A DNA stretch of 64,000 bases from Diaporthe sp. PMI_573 (lineage: Eukaryota > Ascomycota > Sordariomycetes > Diaporthales > Diaporthaceae): contig JAJTUP010000001.1 in NCBI GenBank assembly GCA_021399435.1, forward strand, positions 2,914,001 to 2,978,000. Direction: 5' to 3'. The notes under the pieces are model-generated. The model searched no databases. It saw only the letters and a program-made list of their open reading frames with translations, and had not been told where the DNA came from. This document shows positions 46,887 through 56,804 of this stretch, in pieces. Numbering within the stretch: position 1 is the first letter of the stretch; each line of letters opens with the position of its first letter. A program made the translations under genes and the position numbers.

Positions 46887-48470
46887 ATGGCCCAACAGGG
46901 CTTCAACCAGTACGCCCACGGCGGCGGCGCTAGCATCAATCCAAATGATCTCAACTTCAACCAAGGCTTCCAGCAGAACTTTGGTGCAGGCTCCAACAAC
47001 CAGAACAATGCATTCTCCAGCGGTTCGGCCGTCTTTGGCGATGACGAACTGCTAGATGGCCTGGCAAGCCCAACTGAAGGAGGCTCTGGCATGCAAGGCC
47101 AGGAGTTCCCGGGCATGAACGAGATGAACATGGGCTACAACCAGAATGGAGCAAACTTCAACGCGCACCCAAGCGTTCCGATCGACCAGTCGCACATGTC
47201 AGGCTATTCCAACACACCCGATGGGGATCCTATCCAAAGCCCCTTCATGCAGAACCTGGGACAATACCGTTCCATGCACGGCCACGCGCAGCCTTTCGGC
47301 AACTCAATACAGTCCCCCATGTCATATGCCGGCTCTCCTCTGGCCAACGAGATGAACAAGGACCCCAACGACAACGCCCACATCCAAGCCCGTCAGAGAC
47401 TCCAGGCGCAGGCCATGCAGCGCAAGGCCTCCAACGCGAGGAGCCCGCTTACCCCTAAGATGGGAGCGCTGGGCCTGTCCATCGGTTCTCAAGACGGATT
47501 CGGCGCTCAGCCAATACGGACAGGTGGAGGTCCACACCATGTCAAGGCACCCTCTGGCCACTGGGCGCACACGCCAAACAGCATGGCCTCATTCCCTGGT
47601 TCTGGTCTGTCTTCACCGCTGCAGACCGAAATGCACGGCAACCATCAGCTCAATGAGTTCCTCATGAAGGGTACGTCAATGCCCACGAAGTTGGGCCAGG
47701 GCAATGCGCTGTCCTCGCAGCAGGAGGCCAAGAAGAAGCGTCGCCGGGAGTCTCACAATCTGGTCGAGAGGCGGAGGCGAGACAACATCAACGAGAGGAT
47801 CCAGGACCTGAGCAAACTGGTTCCCGCTCACAGACTTGACGACGAAAAGATCCGCAAGATGATCACCAACGGCACCCCTTTGTCACCGACACTATCCGGC
47901 TCTTCCAACCCGGGTACGGCGACTTCGGGTCTGGCTGGTCCAGGTGCCAGAAGAGCAACGACTGGAGCTGCGGGGAACATCACCACGGGCTTGCCCATGG
48001 AGGACAAAGACAAAGGCCCTAACAAGGGTGACATCCTGAACGGCGCTGTCAGTTGGACGCGTGATCTCATGTGGATGCTACAGGCCAAGATCCAACAACA
48101 AGAGGAACTCATCAACTTGATCCATGATCTTGGCGGTCATCCCCCGTTCGGCATCACTGAGGACGAGAAGAGAATGCAGACGGAGCTGCTCGAGGCGCTT
48201 GCGAGGAATGAGGCTACGGAGTTCACCTATTCACGAACGGCAGGATCAGGCTTGAGAGTGCCTCATCACACCGACTACAAGGGAGAGCCTCTCAACAGCG
48301 CTGACCACAGCACCGAGATGAACTCGATCAGCCCAGAAGGCGACACCAACGGCCATCTTAGGAATGGCATGTTGGAGTCTAATACCTTCTGGGACGACGA
48401 TGCCGAAGACATCAAGTTCAACCGCAACAGCTTTGATGAGGAAGACGAGTTCATGGAGTTAACGAATTGA
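46887..48470 (+). CDS. bHLH transcription factor with long loop
   Basis: This 527-residue nuclear regulator is in a single exon. The basic region and helix 1 lie at about residues 281-315: KKKRRRESHNLVERRRRDNI, then NERIQDLSKLVPAHRL. The His-Asn-x-x-Glu-Arg-x-Arg-Arg pattern predicts binding to E-box (CANNTG) DNA. Helix 2 (NKGDILNGAVSWTRDLMWML, about 379-398) is separated by an unusually long loop of about 60 residues, rich in Ser, Gly and Thr, and continues into AKIQQQEELINLIHDLG, a possible short zipper. The N-terminal 280 residues are rich in Asn, Gln, Gly and Met, typical of fungal activation regions, and the C-terminus is acidic (FDEEDEFMEL). The start has a good context (CGCAATGGC). The 3' end faces that of NPR3 about 1 kb away. 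I do not assign it to a named regulator. Confidence 0.88.
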   Translation: MAQQGFNQYAHGGGASINPNDLNFNQGFQQNFGAGSNNQNNAFSSGSAVFGDDELLDGLASPTEGGSGMQGQEFPGMNEMNMGYNQNGANFNAHPSVPIDQSHMSGYSNTPDGDPIQSPFMQNLGQYRSMHGHAQPFGNSIQSPMSYAGSPLANEMNKDPNDNAHIQARQRLQAQAMQRKASNARSPLTPKMGALGLSIGSQDGFGAQPIRTGGGPHHVKAPSGHWAHTPNSMASFPGSGLSSPLQTEMHGNHQLNEFLMKGTSMPTKLGQGNALSSQQEAKKKRRRESHNLVERRRRDNINERIQDLSKLVPAHRLDDEKIRKMITNGTPLSPTLSGSSNPGTATSGLAGPGARRATTGAAGNITTGLPMEDKDKGPNKGDILNGAVSWTRDLMWMLQAKIQQQEELINLIHDLGGHPPFGITEDEKRMQTELLEALARNEATEFTYSRTAGSGLRVPHHTDYKGEPLNSADHSTEMNSISPEGDTNGHLRNGMLESNTFWDDDAEDIKFNRNSFDEEDEFMELTN

Positions 48471-49491
48471 AGACGTCTTACTTCCTTGCTGCCGCGATCC
48501 CCACAGACTTCACCAAGCTGTAATCACTTCCAACCACCCGTTGCCACGACGGCGTCAACAGCACAGGCTGGGTGGTTCCCCTTCTTTTGCCTTGTCACTC
48601 AGAGGTCATTTTGTATTTTTCTTTACTATCAGTCCAAGACTCTTGCTCTTGCTTGCATCAGGCGGACGTTGAGGAGTGTTCTTTCAGGCAGGGCAACACA
48701 TTTTGGCGTTATTGTGTTGGTATCGAGATCTCATTTCTCCACTCCCAAGGGGACCACCACCCCAAGCATACGCAGATGGGATCCTTCTCCGGAGTTTCGA
48801 CAATTGTTTGTTGCGACTCCTTACACTGCATCAGGCAATTCTCACTATTAGGTTTTGACTTTCTGTTTTTGGGTTGGGTCGCATTGGTTAATTGGCATTG
48901 ATTTTTACAGACCGTTATTGCTTACTATGATACCTGAGTCGTTCGATGGGGGATTATTAGGCTACGACAATAGCAATCGATAGTTGGAAGGCCCTGCTTT
49001 GTGCTTATTTGAAATACTACACAAACCTGTCAATTATGCTATCTGCAGACATGTGAATATGCTTTCGCAGAACTGTGAGCATCGACCTGCCGGCCTCAAT
49101 GGCTCTCCCTGTCCTAACCACATGGCTTGATGGAAACGAGTTACAGAAGAATGCCGAGAAGACTGTGGACATCCTTGTAAGGAGATAGGAGACATTCCCG
49201 CTTCCATTGTCTACTTGACTGCAGCAATAGGCACCGGTCCGCCTGTTGCAGGTTTCATTTTCGATGTTTACCAAGCTCCTCGCTCCTCTCCATATACTCG
49301 CGACGACAATAAGCGGCGGTCCTTGCCTCTGGGGGCTGAGCTTGCTCAAGAGTCAGAGACAACGTTGCACCAACCCCGTGCCGGAAAATGTCAATTCTTG
49401 ACTCGGAATCCTCTTCAACAAGTCTGAATCAAGATTTCTCCTAGCTTAGTTGGAGGCAAGCAGCAACCCCGCCACAGCCACCTTGTTCCCC
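48471..49491. other. Convergent 3' ends of the bHLH gene and NPR3
   Basis: About 1 kb between two stop codons that face each other. It is T-rich on the plus strand near 48600-48640 and 48840-48910, as expected of 3' untranslated regions. No coding sequence is supported. Confidence 0.6.
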
Positions 49492-52089
49492 TTACCAGTG
49501 TCTGACAGTTTGCAGGTACTCGCTCATGGCCGTCAACAAGTTCCACACGTCCTTCCTCTTCATCTCCTCCTGCAGCGCGATCCGTTCCAGCGCGCACCGC
49601 CCGTTGAAATACTTGCAGAAGAGCGGCCACGTGTTAGCAACCCTCTCATCCCAGTCGACGCCCTTGCCATCACCGCCGGCTTTCCCATCCTTTCCACCTG
49701 CTACTGAGGCGGCGGCGGCAGCTGCTCTCTTGGTGCCCTCGCCAAGGCCCGGCTGCGCCTTGGTCTTGTCCTTCCTCGACTTTGACGGCGGCGGGGCCGC
49801 GGTCTTCCTCTCCCGCAGCCGCCTCGCGATCGCGGAAAGGTAGAGCGACTCCTTGCCGGTGGCCGTCTTCGCATCCAGGATGATGTGCGGGCTCAGGTGG
49901 GCCAAGTGCGGGGCCTTGTTGACGCTGGGGTGGTCAGTCGCCTTCGGCGCTGCCTTGCGAGCGTGCGCTGTCGCCTTCTCGGCGAGCTCCCGGGCGAGCT
50001 TGTCGGCGATGCGCTCGAGGCGAGCCTTCTCCGCGACCTGCTCGGCGAGGGTGGGCTGGGAGTGCGGCCGACCATGGGACGTGGCAGAGGTCGGGGACTG
50101 TACCTCCGAGCCTGGCGCGGAGGCATCCCTGAGGACCACGGATGTGGACGGCGACGAGGGGAGAGGCGATTGCTGAGCCTCGTCCCCGATGGAAAGGGAG
50201 CTGAGATCACCAATGCTCCTCTCCAGGGCAGTGCCTGCTACGCTGCCTGTTTGTTGGAGGGTAGAGGTAGAGGAAGCGAGATTCTCGACGCTCCCGGCCA
50301 TCATGTCGGTGCTTCTTCCGCTGCCTCTCCTGTTCCTCGCCGCACTTGGTGCATTGTCGGGCGACCCATGCTCCAGGTCGTCGACGGCCGCAACCTGTGC
50401 CCTTTTTGCCTTGGCGACCTCCTCTGCCTCAAGCGCATACTCCACTTCGTACAGTATCTCGGGCCAGACAACGACGTACGCGAAAGTGCAAAGTTGTGCC
50501 ACCCATCCGCCGCGCATGAGCCACGCCAACATCTGAAGGTAGCTAGGGCGGAAGCTCTTTGAGGGACAGAACCACTTGTATGGTCTTGGAGCGGCAGAGA
50601 GGTCGGCTAGGAAGTTGGGCAAGGCTGGTGCAAAGGGAAACTGCCTTGCCCAGTCCGCACTTGCCCTTGGCATTGCCTTCATATCGGCATTGGGGCTTAG
50701 TATGTAGACGTCTCTCGCGTGCAGGGGGGGTATGGCGATGGCGCGTCGCCAGAATATAAAGTGCTGTGCAAATTTGCGCACCTGTCCAAGCGTGAGAATG
50801 TTGTTTGTCTGTTGGGCGACCTGGTGGAAAGACATGGTGGGCTTCGAGTGGCGGACAAACTCGATCATGGACAGTGTGGTTTCGTCGGGGTCAGAAGACA
50901 GCTCTTGTATGATCTTCTTGTCGTCGTCCATCAGAAGCAACGCGAAGTTCTTGTCGAGATAATGTGGCTCTTCGAAGGCATCGTTGTCTCCGACAAAAGT
51001 GTTGGCCGTTGTTATCCACAGGCCGCGGCTGTCCTCCTCGCGGCCCAATGGCGGGAGATCGGGGATGTGGAAGGGAACGGGGATCTGCACCGAGTGTGTG
51101 ACCGTGGCCTCGCCCGTGTCAAGCTGAAGCGCGGCAATCTTGTTGCGCGAGATGGCATCATACAGGTCTTGCATTGATGCGGCCAGGGACGAGTTGTGCA
51201 GGATCTCCTCCCACAACACGCTCATCTTGCGCTTCTCCTCCCGCGCCTTGTCCTTCATCGACAGGATCTTCTTAGATTCCCTCCACACGAAGTCGCTGCG
51301 CTGCTGGACGTATTTGTAGGCCTTGTTGACCTTGCGGATGATATTGGTGTACATGGTGTCGATCAAGTGCTTGGCTTCTTGCTTCCTGGGGTTGAGGATG
51401 AAGACGAGATTGAACATGGTCATGGAGCTGACCTTGTCTTCTGACTCTTCTTGAGGTTTGCCTGCTCCCACGGTGGACCTCTCCGGTTTGTCCTTGGCAT
51501 CGGGATTGTCCTCGTCGGCTGCTTCCCCCTTTCTAGCGCCGGTGTCGCTGTCCAAGGGATCTTCGTGTGGTGAGAGCTGGTCGTCGTCCCTTTTCGAGGC
51601 ATCACTGTTCTTGTGCCGCTGCTGGTTCTCCCTCTTCCTTCCCTTCTTTTTCCAAACGCAGTTCTCGGGCTTGTGAATGGGATATGATACAAAGTACAGA
51701 GGATCCAGGGAGATTTGGAAAAGCGTCTTGTGGTATGCCCTGGCTGGGGTCAGGATGCTCTCCAAATCCTTGGTAGGGAGTCCAGCGACATGCTCCCACG
51801 GAACAATCTGGGTACCACTGTCGGTGGCGATGTGATCATCTTGATCCCATGGAAGCATCTCAGAGACGTTGAGATTGTACGGCGACGAGCCGTCCATAGG
51901 CGCTGCGGCGCGTTCCAGCAAGACATCATCCTCGTCGACGCCGTCCTCGCTGCCCTCAGTGTGCCGATCTTCGACAGGGGCTATGTGAGGAGGGTAATGG
52001 AATACGAATCGTGGCCCATCACGATTCCTGTTGATGACCAGGGCCACTCCAAGAAAGTTGGAGGAATTTGGGAGAGCCGGGAGAGTCAT
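49492..52089 (-). CDS. NPR3: Nitrogen permease regulator 3 (SEACIT/GATOR1 subunit)
   Basis: Npr3 pairs with Npr2 and Iml1 in the complex that represses TORC1 at the vacuole when amino acids are scarce. The 865-residue protein is in one exon. The N-terminal longin-like domain begins LPNSSNFLGVALVINRNRDG and continues RFVFHYPPHI. The conserved block that follows a charged linker includes MFNLVFILNPRKQEAKHLID and KVNKAYKYVQQRSDFVW. Further family blocks are PFHIPDLPPLG, YLDKNFALLLMDD, QVRKFAQHFIFWRRAIAIPP and LAWLMRGGWVAQLCTFAYVV. The C-terminus is a winged-helix-like tail (NTWPLFCKYFNGRCALERIA) ending in TVRHW. Two low-complexity insertions, Lys/Asp-rich near residues 150-220 and Ser/Ala-rich near 580-680, are longer than in yeast. 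The gene is divergent from ethanolamine kinase across about 1.3 kb. Confidence 0.94.
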   Translation of the reverse strand: MTLPALPNSSNFLGVALVINRNRDGPRFVFHYPPHIAPVEDRHTEGSEDGVDEDDVLLERAAAPMDGSSPYNLNVSEMLPWDQDDHIATDSGTQIVPWEHVAGLPTKDLESILTPARAYHKTLFQISLDPLYFVSYPIHKPENCVWKKKGRKRENQQRHKNSDASKRDDDQLSPHEDPLDSDTGARKGEAADEDNPDAKDKPERSTVGAGKPQEESEDKVSSMTMFNLVFILNPRKQEAKHLIDTMYTNIIRKVNKAYKYVQQRSDFVWRESKKILSMKDKAREEKRKMSVLWEEILHNSSLAASMQDLYDAISRNKIAALQLDTGEATVTHSVQIPVPFHIPDLPPLGREEDSRGLWITTANTFVGDNDAFEEPHYLDKNFALLLMDDDKKIIQELSSDPDETTLSMIEFVRHSKPTMSFHQVAQQTNNILTLGQVRKFAQHFIFWRRAIAIPPLHARDVYILSPNADMKAMPRASADWARQFPFAPALPNFLADLSAAPRPYKWFCPSKSFRPSYLQMLAWLMRGGWVAQLCTFAYVVVWPEILYEVEYALEAEEVAKAKRAQVAAVDDLEHGSPDNAPSAARNRRGSGRSTDMMAGSVENLASSTSTLQQTGSVAGTALERSIGDLSSLSIGDEAQQSPLPSSPSTSVVLRDASAPGSEVQSPTSATSHGRPHSQPTLAEQVAEKARLERIADKLARELAEKATAHARKAAPKATDHPSVNKAPHLAHLSPHIILDAKTATGKESLYLSAIARRLRERKTAAPPPSKSRKDKTKAQPGLGEGTKRAAAAAASVAGGKDGKAGGDGKGVDWDERVANTWPLFCKYFNGRCALERIALQEEMKRKDVWNLLTAMSEYLQTVRHW

Positions 52090-53388
52090 ACTCGACGGGT
52101 CTCGGCTATCAGGTGAGGTGTTGAGTTGCGACAGGACGCTTCATGCCTTTAGCATGAGAGGTCACAGGTGGGAATTGGCCCCATGGATGGATAATTCGAT
52201 ACAAGCTGTTCAGCCGCTACTCCAAACCATCTTTCTTGGCTGATGCGGGCTGTTGTGGGCGCATGAGCATGGGCGCATGAGCATTGGCGCGTTGAGGAAG
52301 GGACCATCACATCGTCATCCGGCGTGTCCAGGGCGGCAGATCGGACCTGCTTTGGTAGGTTGGCGCTGTATCGAGATGCGGCCACCGATCAAAACACAAC
52401 ATCAGCATCGCCAATTCCTCGCACAGTGTTCGATATGGACCATCACGTAGACCACGCAACATAGGTACCTAGGTAGTCTTGCTTGATGGAACGGAAGCCG
52501 CTCCTGGATGCTTGGCATCTACTCGGCAGGCGTATGTCGCCCAGCTGTGGCCAGCTGGTCGCTTGGGGCCTCTCCACCTTGGCAGCTGGCCACGTCTATC
52601 ACATGGGACTCTGTACTCTGAGCATCTATCGGTGGGGGGCATTCTGCCCATGGCAGGGGCAGGCCTTCCTCCTCCCCTTGTGAGGTAGAGAAACGGGAGG
52701 CTTTTGAACAGGTGCGTGGTAGGCTAATAATCTGCCTTGGTTGTAGCCAGATCTCTCCCCCTTCCCTTCGATCGCTTCTTTTTCGGGAAGTCGTCCTCGT
52801 GCCCCTCCGTGCCCCTCATCCTCAGACCGTTGAGCTCGAACGCCTTTTTTTTTTTTTTTTTTTTGGCTTGCTGTTCGGCAGATATTCTGCTGTACTGTCT
52901 GTCGACCTGGCATCCGGCGACAGTCCTCATCCCCATTCTTTTCTCTCCTCTTCTCGTTTGCATTCCCAGGGTCTCGCTCCTGAGTAGCTCTACGCCGAGG
53001 TGGCGAGTTGTTGTTGTCAAGCTCCTTGAGAATCTGTAACTGTAAGCTTGTCCTTGTGCCTGCTTGCTCCCTCGTTTCCCGCCCCAACCCCCATTTCACT
53101 GCCTCCTCGGGGCGAAGGTATGACGTCTCCTCCCCCCCACCAGACTGTGGATGTGTCACGTAGAATCAAAGGCAAGCTCCAAGTGATACAAGCTCTGACC
53201 GCTTGGACTCAGAGATAAAGGCACATGTTGAGAAACCCAGGCGTCTTGTGCGTGCTTGTTTGTGCATCTTTCGTCGCCGTCCTGCATACATAGAAAAACC
53301 CGGCGGAAGCCCCTTTTTTCCCGGACACCCCCTCCACACCCACACCAGCCCGGTCAGGCAAGCGACCCCTCCTTGCCCTTCCCCAACA
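52090..53388. promoter_or_regulatory. Divergent promoter region between NPR3 and ethanolamine kinase
   Basis: A 1.3-kb gap between two divergent starts. It contains a TAGGTACCTAGGTA palindrome at 52462-52475, a run of about 19 T at 52845-52864 within CT-rich DNA, and an upstream ATG at 53203 that is in frame with the kinase. Confidence 0.5.
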
Positions 53389-54768
53389 ATGATACATCAA
53401 GACGGCGACAACGGCCCTCGCGCCGCCGCCGGGTCTGACCAGCACCCTCCGGTCCGCTTTATTTCCCAGACCTACGACGGCTCCGACTCCGAGAATTCGG
53501 CCCGCCAGCTCATCCTGGCCCTGCGCCCGGAGTGGTCATCAGACGACTCAAACATAGAGTTCGTGCGCTTCACCGATGGCATCACAAACACGCTGCTTAA
53601 GGCTGTTAACAAGCGCCCCGGCCTGTCCAAGGACGAGGTCGACCGGGAGGCCATCCTGCTACGTGCATATGGCCACGGTACCGACTTGATCATTGACCGC
53701 GCCCGGGAGACACAGAACCATGAGTTGCTCTCGCGCCATGGCCTGGCACCAGAGCTGCTGGCGCGCTTCAACAACGGCATGATTTACAGGTTCATCAGGG
53801 GCAGCGTCACCCATCCTGAGGACCTGAGGCGGCCCGAGATATACCTGGCCGTGGCGACAAGGCTGGCTCAATGGCATGCCGCAGTGCCCTGTCTGCCAGG
53901 CAAGACGCACATCAGCGACAAGATGGATGTGCACTGCGTCGACGTGCTCAACGGCGCTGCAAAGAAGCACGCGACTCTACAGGAGGCCGTAGATGCAGCT
54001 GCCCCTGGGAAGCAGGCCCCCAACGTGTGGACCGTCATGCAGAAGTGGATCTTTGCCCTTCCAACCAAGACGGCTGCACAGAGGGAGCGCCAAAAACTGC
54101 TGCAAGTCGAGCTGTCCAAGCTGGTAGCTGAGCTGAGCCACCGGCCAGGCCTGGGAAGGGACGGTGTAAGTTATTGTCAACGACCATCCAGGTACAACTG
54201 CCAGGTCAGTGCTGACTTCAACTAGCTTGTCTTCGCGCATTGCGACCTGCTAAGCGGGAATGTTATTGTCCTCCCAAAGGGCAGCAACCAAGACTCCGGC
54301 ATAATCGGCAATGGCACCGCAAACTGCACGGGCGAGACCGTGACCTTTATTGACTATGAATACGCCGTGCCCTCCCCGGCAGCATTCGATCTATGCAATC
54401 ACTTTGCCGAATGGGGTGGTTTCGACTGTGACTACAATGTCCTGCCCACCAAGTCCCAACGGCGCGAGTTCATCACCGAGTACGTCCGGTCGTACTTCAG
54501 TCTCCTCCCCGGGCAATCCGAGCACGACGAGGCGTCCGAGATACAGACACTGGCAGACGAGGTCGACTTGTACCGTGGGGTCCCGGGCTTCTACTGGGGT
54601 ATCTGGGCGCTCATCCAGGCAACCATCTCCGATATCGACTTTGACTACGCCTCCTACGCGGAGATCAGGCTGGGCGAGTATTGGGCTTGGAAAGCTGAGG
54701 TGGACGGGAGCCGCGTTGCCGAGGGCAAAGAGCTGCCGCTGCGGGAACGACGGTGGGCTGAGCAGTAA
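53389..54768 (+). CDS. EKI1: Ethanolamine kinase (choline/ethanolamine kinase family)
   Basis: The enzyme phosphorylates ethanolamine with ATP, the first step of the CDP-ethanolamine (Kennedy) route to phosphatidylethanolamine. The model joins 53389-54165 and 54226-54768 (439 aa). N-lobe features include FVRFTDGITNTLLKAV, the family nucleotide-binding segment. The catalytic loop is HCDLLSGN (Asp266, Asn271) and the metal-binding site is FIDYEYA (Asp302), followed by AFDLCNHFAEWGGFDCDY, which is closer to ethanolamine than to choline kinases. The 60-nt intron 54166-54225 (GTAAGT donor, CTGAC branch, CTAG acceptor) is in phase 0 and joins Gly to LeuValPhe directly before the catalytic loop; read through, it ends in TAG, which overlaps the acceptor. 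I start at 53389 (CAACAATG). An in-frame ATG at 53203 would add 62 residues with an Arg-rich stretch, so a second start is possible. Substrate preference is inferred from sequence only. Confidence 0.88.
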
Positions 54769-55762
54769 GGCCTTCTATCTGGCCCTCCTTCGCATTCGCC
54801 AGGACTCGGGCTTCCAGAAGCGCATTACGGGGGCGACCGTCACGAACCCAGAGCCCGATGTTGCCCAGGAGATGGGGACAGGTTCCCAGTCATTCAACAT
54901 GCTCTCGACAGGAGTAAAAAGAAAATCAGTAAATAGGCATTAGCGTACACCAGCGCACGATAATATAATTGTCCTTTAGAAGCAAGTCCTGGCACGATTG
55001 CGCCGAGGTTGCCCGGTGGAACGGCCCGCGCTCTCAAGGGGAGACCAAGAAGATTTCCCTCGGGTTTTGAACGGATTCGAGTGCGTCCAGCACTCACGGC
55101 CACATTGTAAGGCATCTGCGTCGAGGGGTAAATACCATCAGGGCCGTTTGCCGGAGGTGAGTCTCCACAGCAGAGATATGTAGACAAGATATGCTAGTGA
55201 TGGGTTTGAGGACGAACTCCACGACACAAGGCCCGTTGGGAGTGGTGTTCCTGCCCATGCTGTGCACTGGAATCATGGTTGCAGATGGCTACTGCAGCTG
55301 TTCAGGCGGTGGCTGAGGAGTGCGCTCCCATTGGCCGTGGGCACCAACCCATGAGGACTGTCAGCAGCAAGTTTCAATATGTACTGCGATACTGCGATAC
55401 TGCGACAGTGCGACAGTACGACAGTGCGACAGTGCGATACTGCGCTACTGCGACCGCGACTGCTTGCCAGAATCAGACATCCTCCACCGCACTGTCGCGG
55501 ACATGTATATATGACTAGTTTTGTCAAGACTTAAACGTCAAGATCCGCTTTTCCTTCAAGACTCACGCATATCCAAATCCTAGGATAAGGGCCATCACAG
55601 AAGGCAAACAACAATTGCCCTTGTACAGCGGACACACCTAATACTCAGCCTGACTCCAGGGTCGGAGCCTGATCCACGAATGCGGCTGGCTGGCGCCTCC
55701 TTCGGAGTGGGAGCTAGGTTCTCAACAGCTACACTCTCTGCTAGTACATCAATTAATTCAGA
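54769..55762. other. Intergenic with an 8-base tandem array
   Basis: The ethanolamine kinase 3' end and the promoter of the next gene lie here. The only clear structure is the tandem repeat at 55383-55454. The base composition becomes poorer in G and C to the right of about 55500. Confidence 0.55.
55383..55454 (+). repeat. Nine-copy 8-base tandem repeat (ACTGCGAT type)
   Basis: Nine consecutive 8-base units of ACTGCGAT, ACTGCGAC, AGTGCGAC and close variants. Units differ mainly at the second, fourth and last bases. The period of eight breaks reading frames. Confidence 0.88.
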
Positions 55763-56804
55763 ATGGATTCCAACACTTCTTGGAACAGCTACTTAAATTC
55801 TGTTCAGCCTCGGCAGATACCGCCAAACAAAAATCCGCCCCACAACAATACAGACACGCCAAAACATCCCTCCAACGAGCGGGACGGGGAGCTGATGAAA
55901 CGGGTGCTGGAATTGGAGGACGTGATCAAAGAACTCAAGGCCCAGGTCGCGGCGGAGACAGCACCAGGTCACCAGATACCACAAATTCTCCGAGAACAAA
56001 ACTTTCATCAGCCTCAAATAAGTGAATCCTCGGGCGTGGGGTCGAAACGTGCGGTTGAATCAGACATAGCCAACGAGGAAGAACCGTCACGGCTCAAGAA
56101 GAAGAGGCGACGCTTGAACTACACCAAGTGCACATTCTGCAGGAAGGCCAAGAAAAAAGTCAGTATTATCGACCTGACAACAAACTCATATATATAATGA
56201 CTCCCTGAAGTGCTCCCCAGACAACCGCGTCTGGCCCGGTCAGAAATGCGACCGCTGCGCTGAGATGGGTCTCGACTGCTCAGTCGGTGTCACCAAGAAG
56301 GCAGGTGGCGAAGACCGGGTAGCTCAAGCCAAGCAGTGCAAGTCCTCCCAGGAAGACCAGAACCACCCTGGGCAGGACAACAGCTTTTTCGACTGGGGAT
56401 TAGATTTATACGCGCAGCCACAATACCTGGACTTCCCTTACCCTCTGTTAGCTGGTGCACACCCAATGCCTATCTCCTCCGTTACAGGGACCGTTAGCTT
56501 CGCTCCTGCGCCCCAGATGCTGAGTGCTCCCCGCCAGCACGACAACCAGGGACACGTCCGAGTGGTTCAGAGCAGGCCAAAGCCCCAATGTTGGGAGCAC
56601 GGGTGCAACGGTCGCCAGTTTACGACCTTCAGCAACCTCCTTCGCCACCAGCGAGAAGAGTCTGGCCATTCCAAAAAGGCGAGCTGCCCGGACTGTGGCG
56701 CCGAGTTCACCAGGGCGAAAATACGGAACAAAATCTTTCTGCGCCACCTCCTAGCATGCAAGCAGAAGAGGCAACGTTTATCGAGCTCGTCAACAACGTC
56801 TTAG
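55763..56804 (+). CDS. Dual zinc-cluster and C2H2 regulator, two exons
   Basis: A 329-residue putative DNA-binding protein joins 55763-56158 and 56211-56804. Residues 1-100 are polar and contain a coiled-coil-like run (GELMKRVLELEDVIKELKAQ). A basic patch (RLKKKRRRLNYTK) leads into a fungal Zn2Cys6-like cluster, CTFCRKAKKK|CSPDNRVWPGQKCDRCAEMGLDC, with spacing C-x2-C-x6-C-x11-C-x2-C-x6-C. The 52-nt intron 56159-56210 (donor GTCAGT, acceptor CTGAAG) sits exactly before the third cysteine. The C-terminus has CWEHGCNGRQF with HQREESGH and then CPDCGAEFTRAKIRNKIF with HLLAC, one C2H2 and one C2HC finger. Zinc cluster and C2H2 fingers in one short protein without the usual fungal transcription-factor middle domain is unusual. 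The donor is not the commonest form, so the exact splice is somewhat uncertain, but only this junction completes the cluster. I do not recognise an ortholog. Confidence 0.78.

Noticed and set aside
55383..55454. Possible CRISPR-like array
   Set aside because: Units are 8 bases and directly adjacent, with no spacers; a eukaryotic minisatellite explains it.
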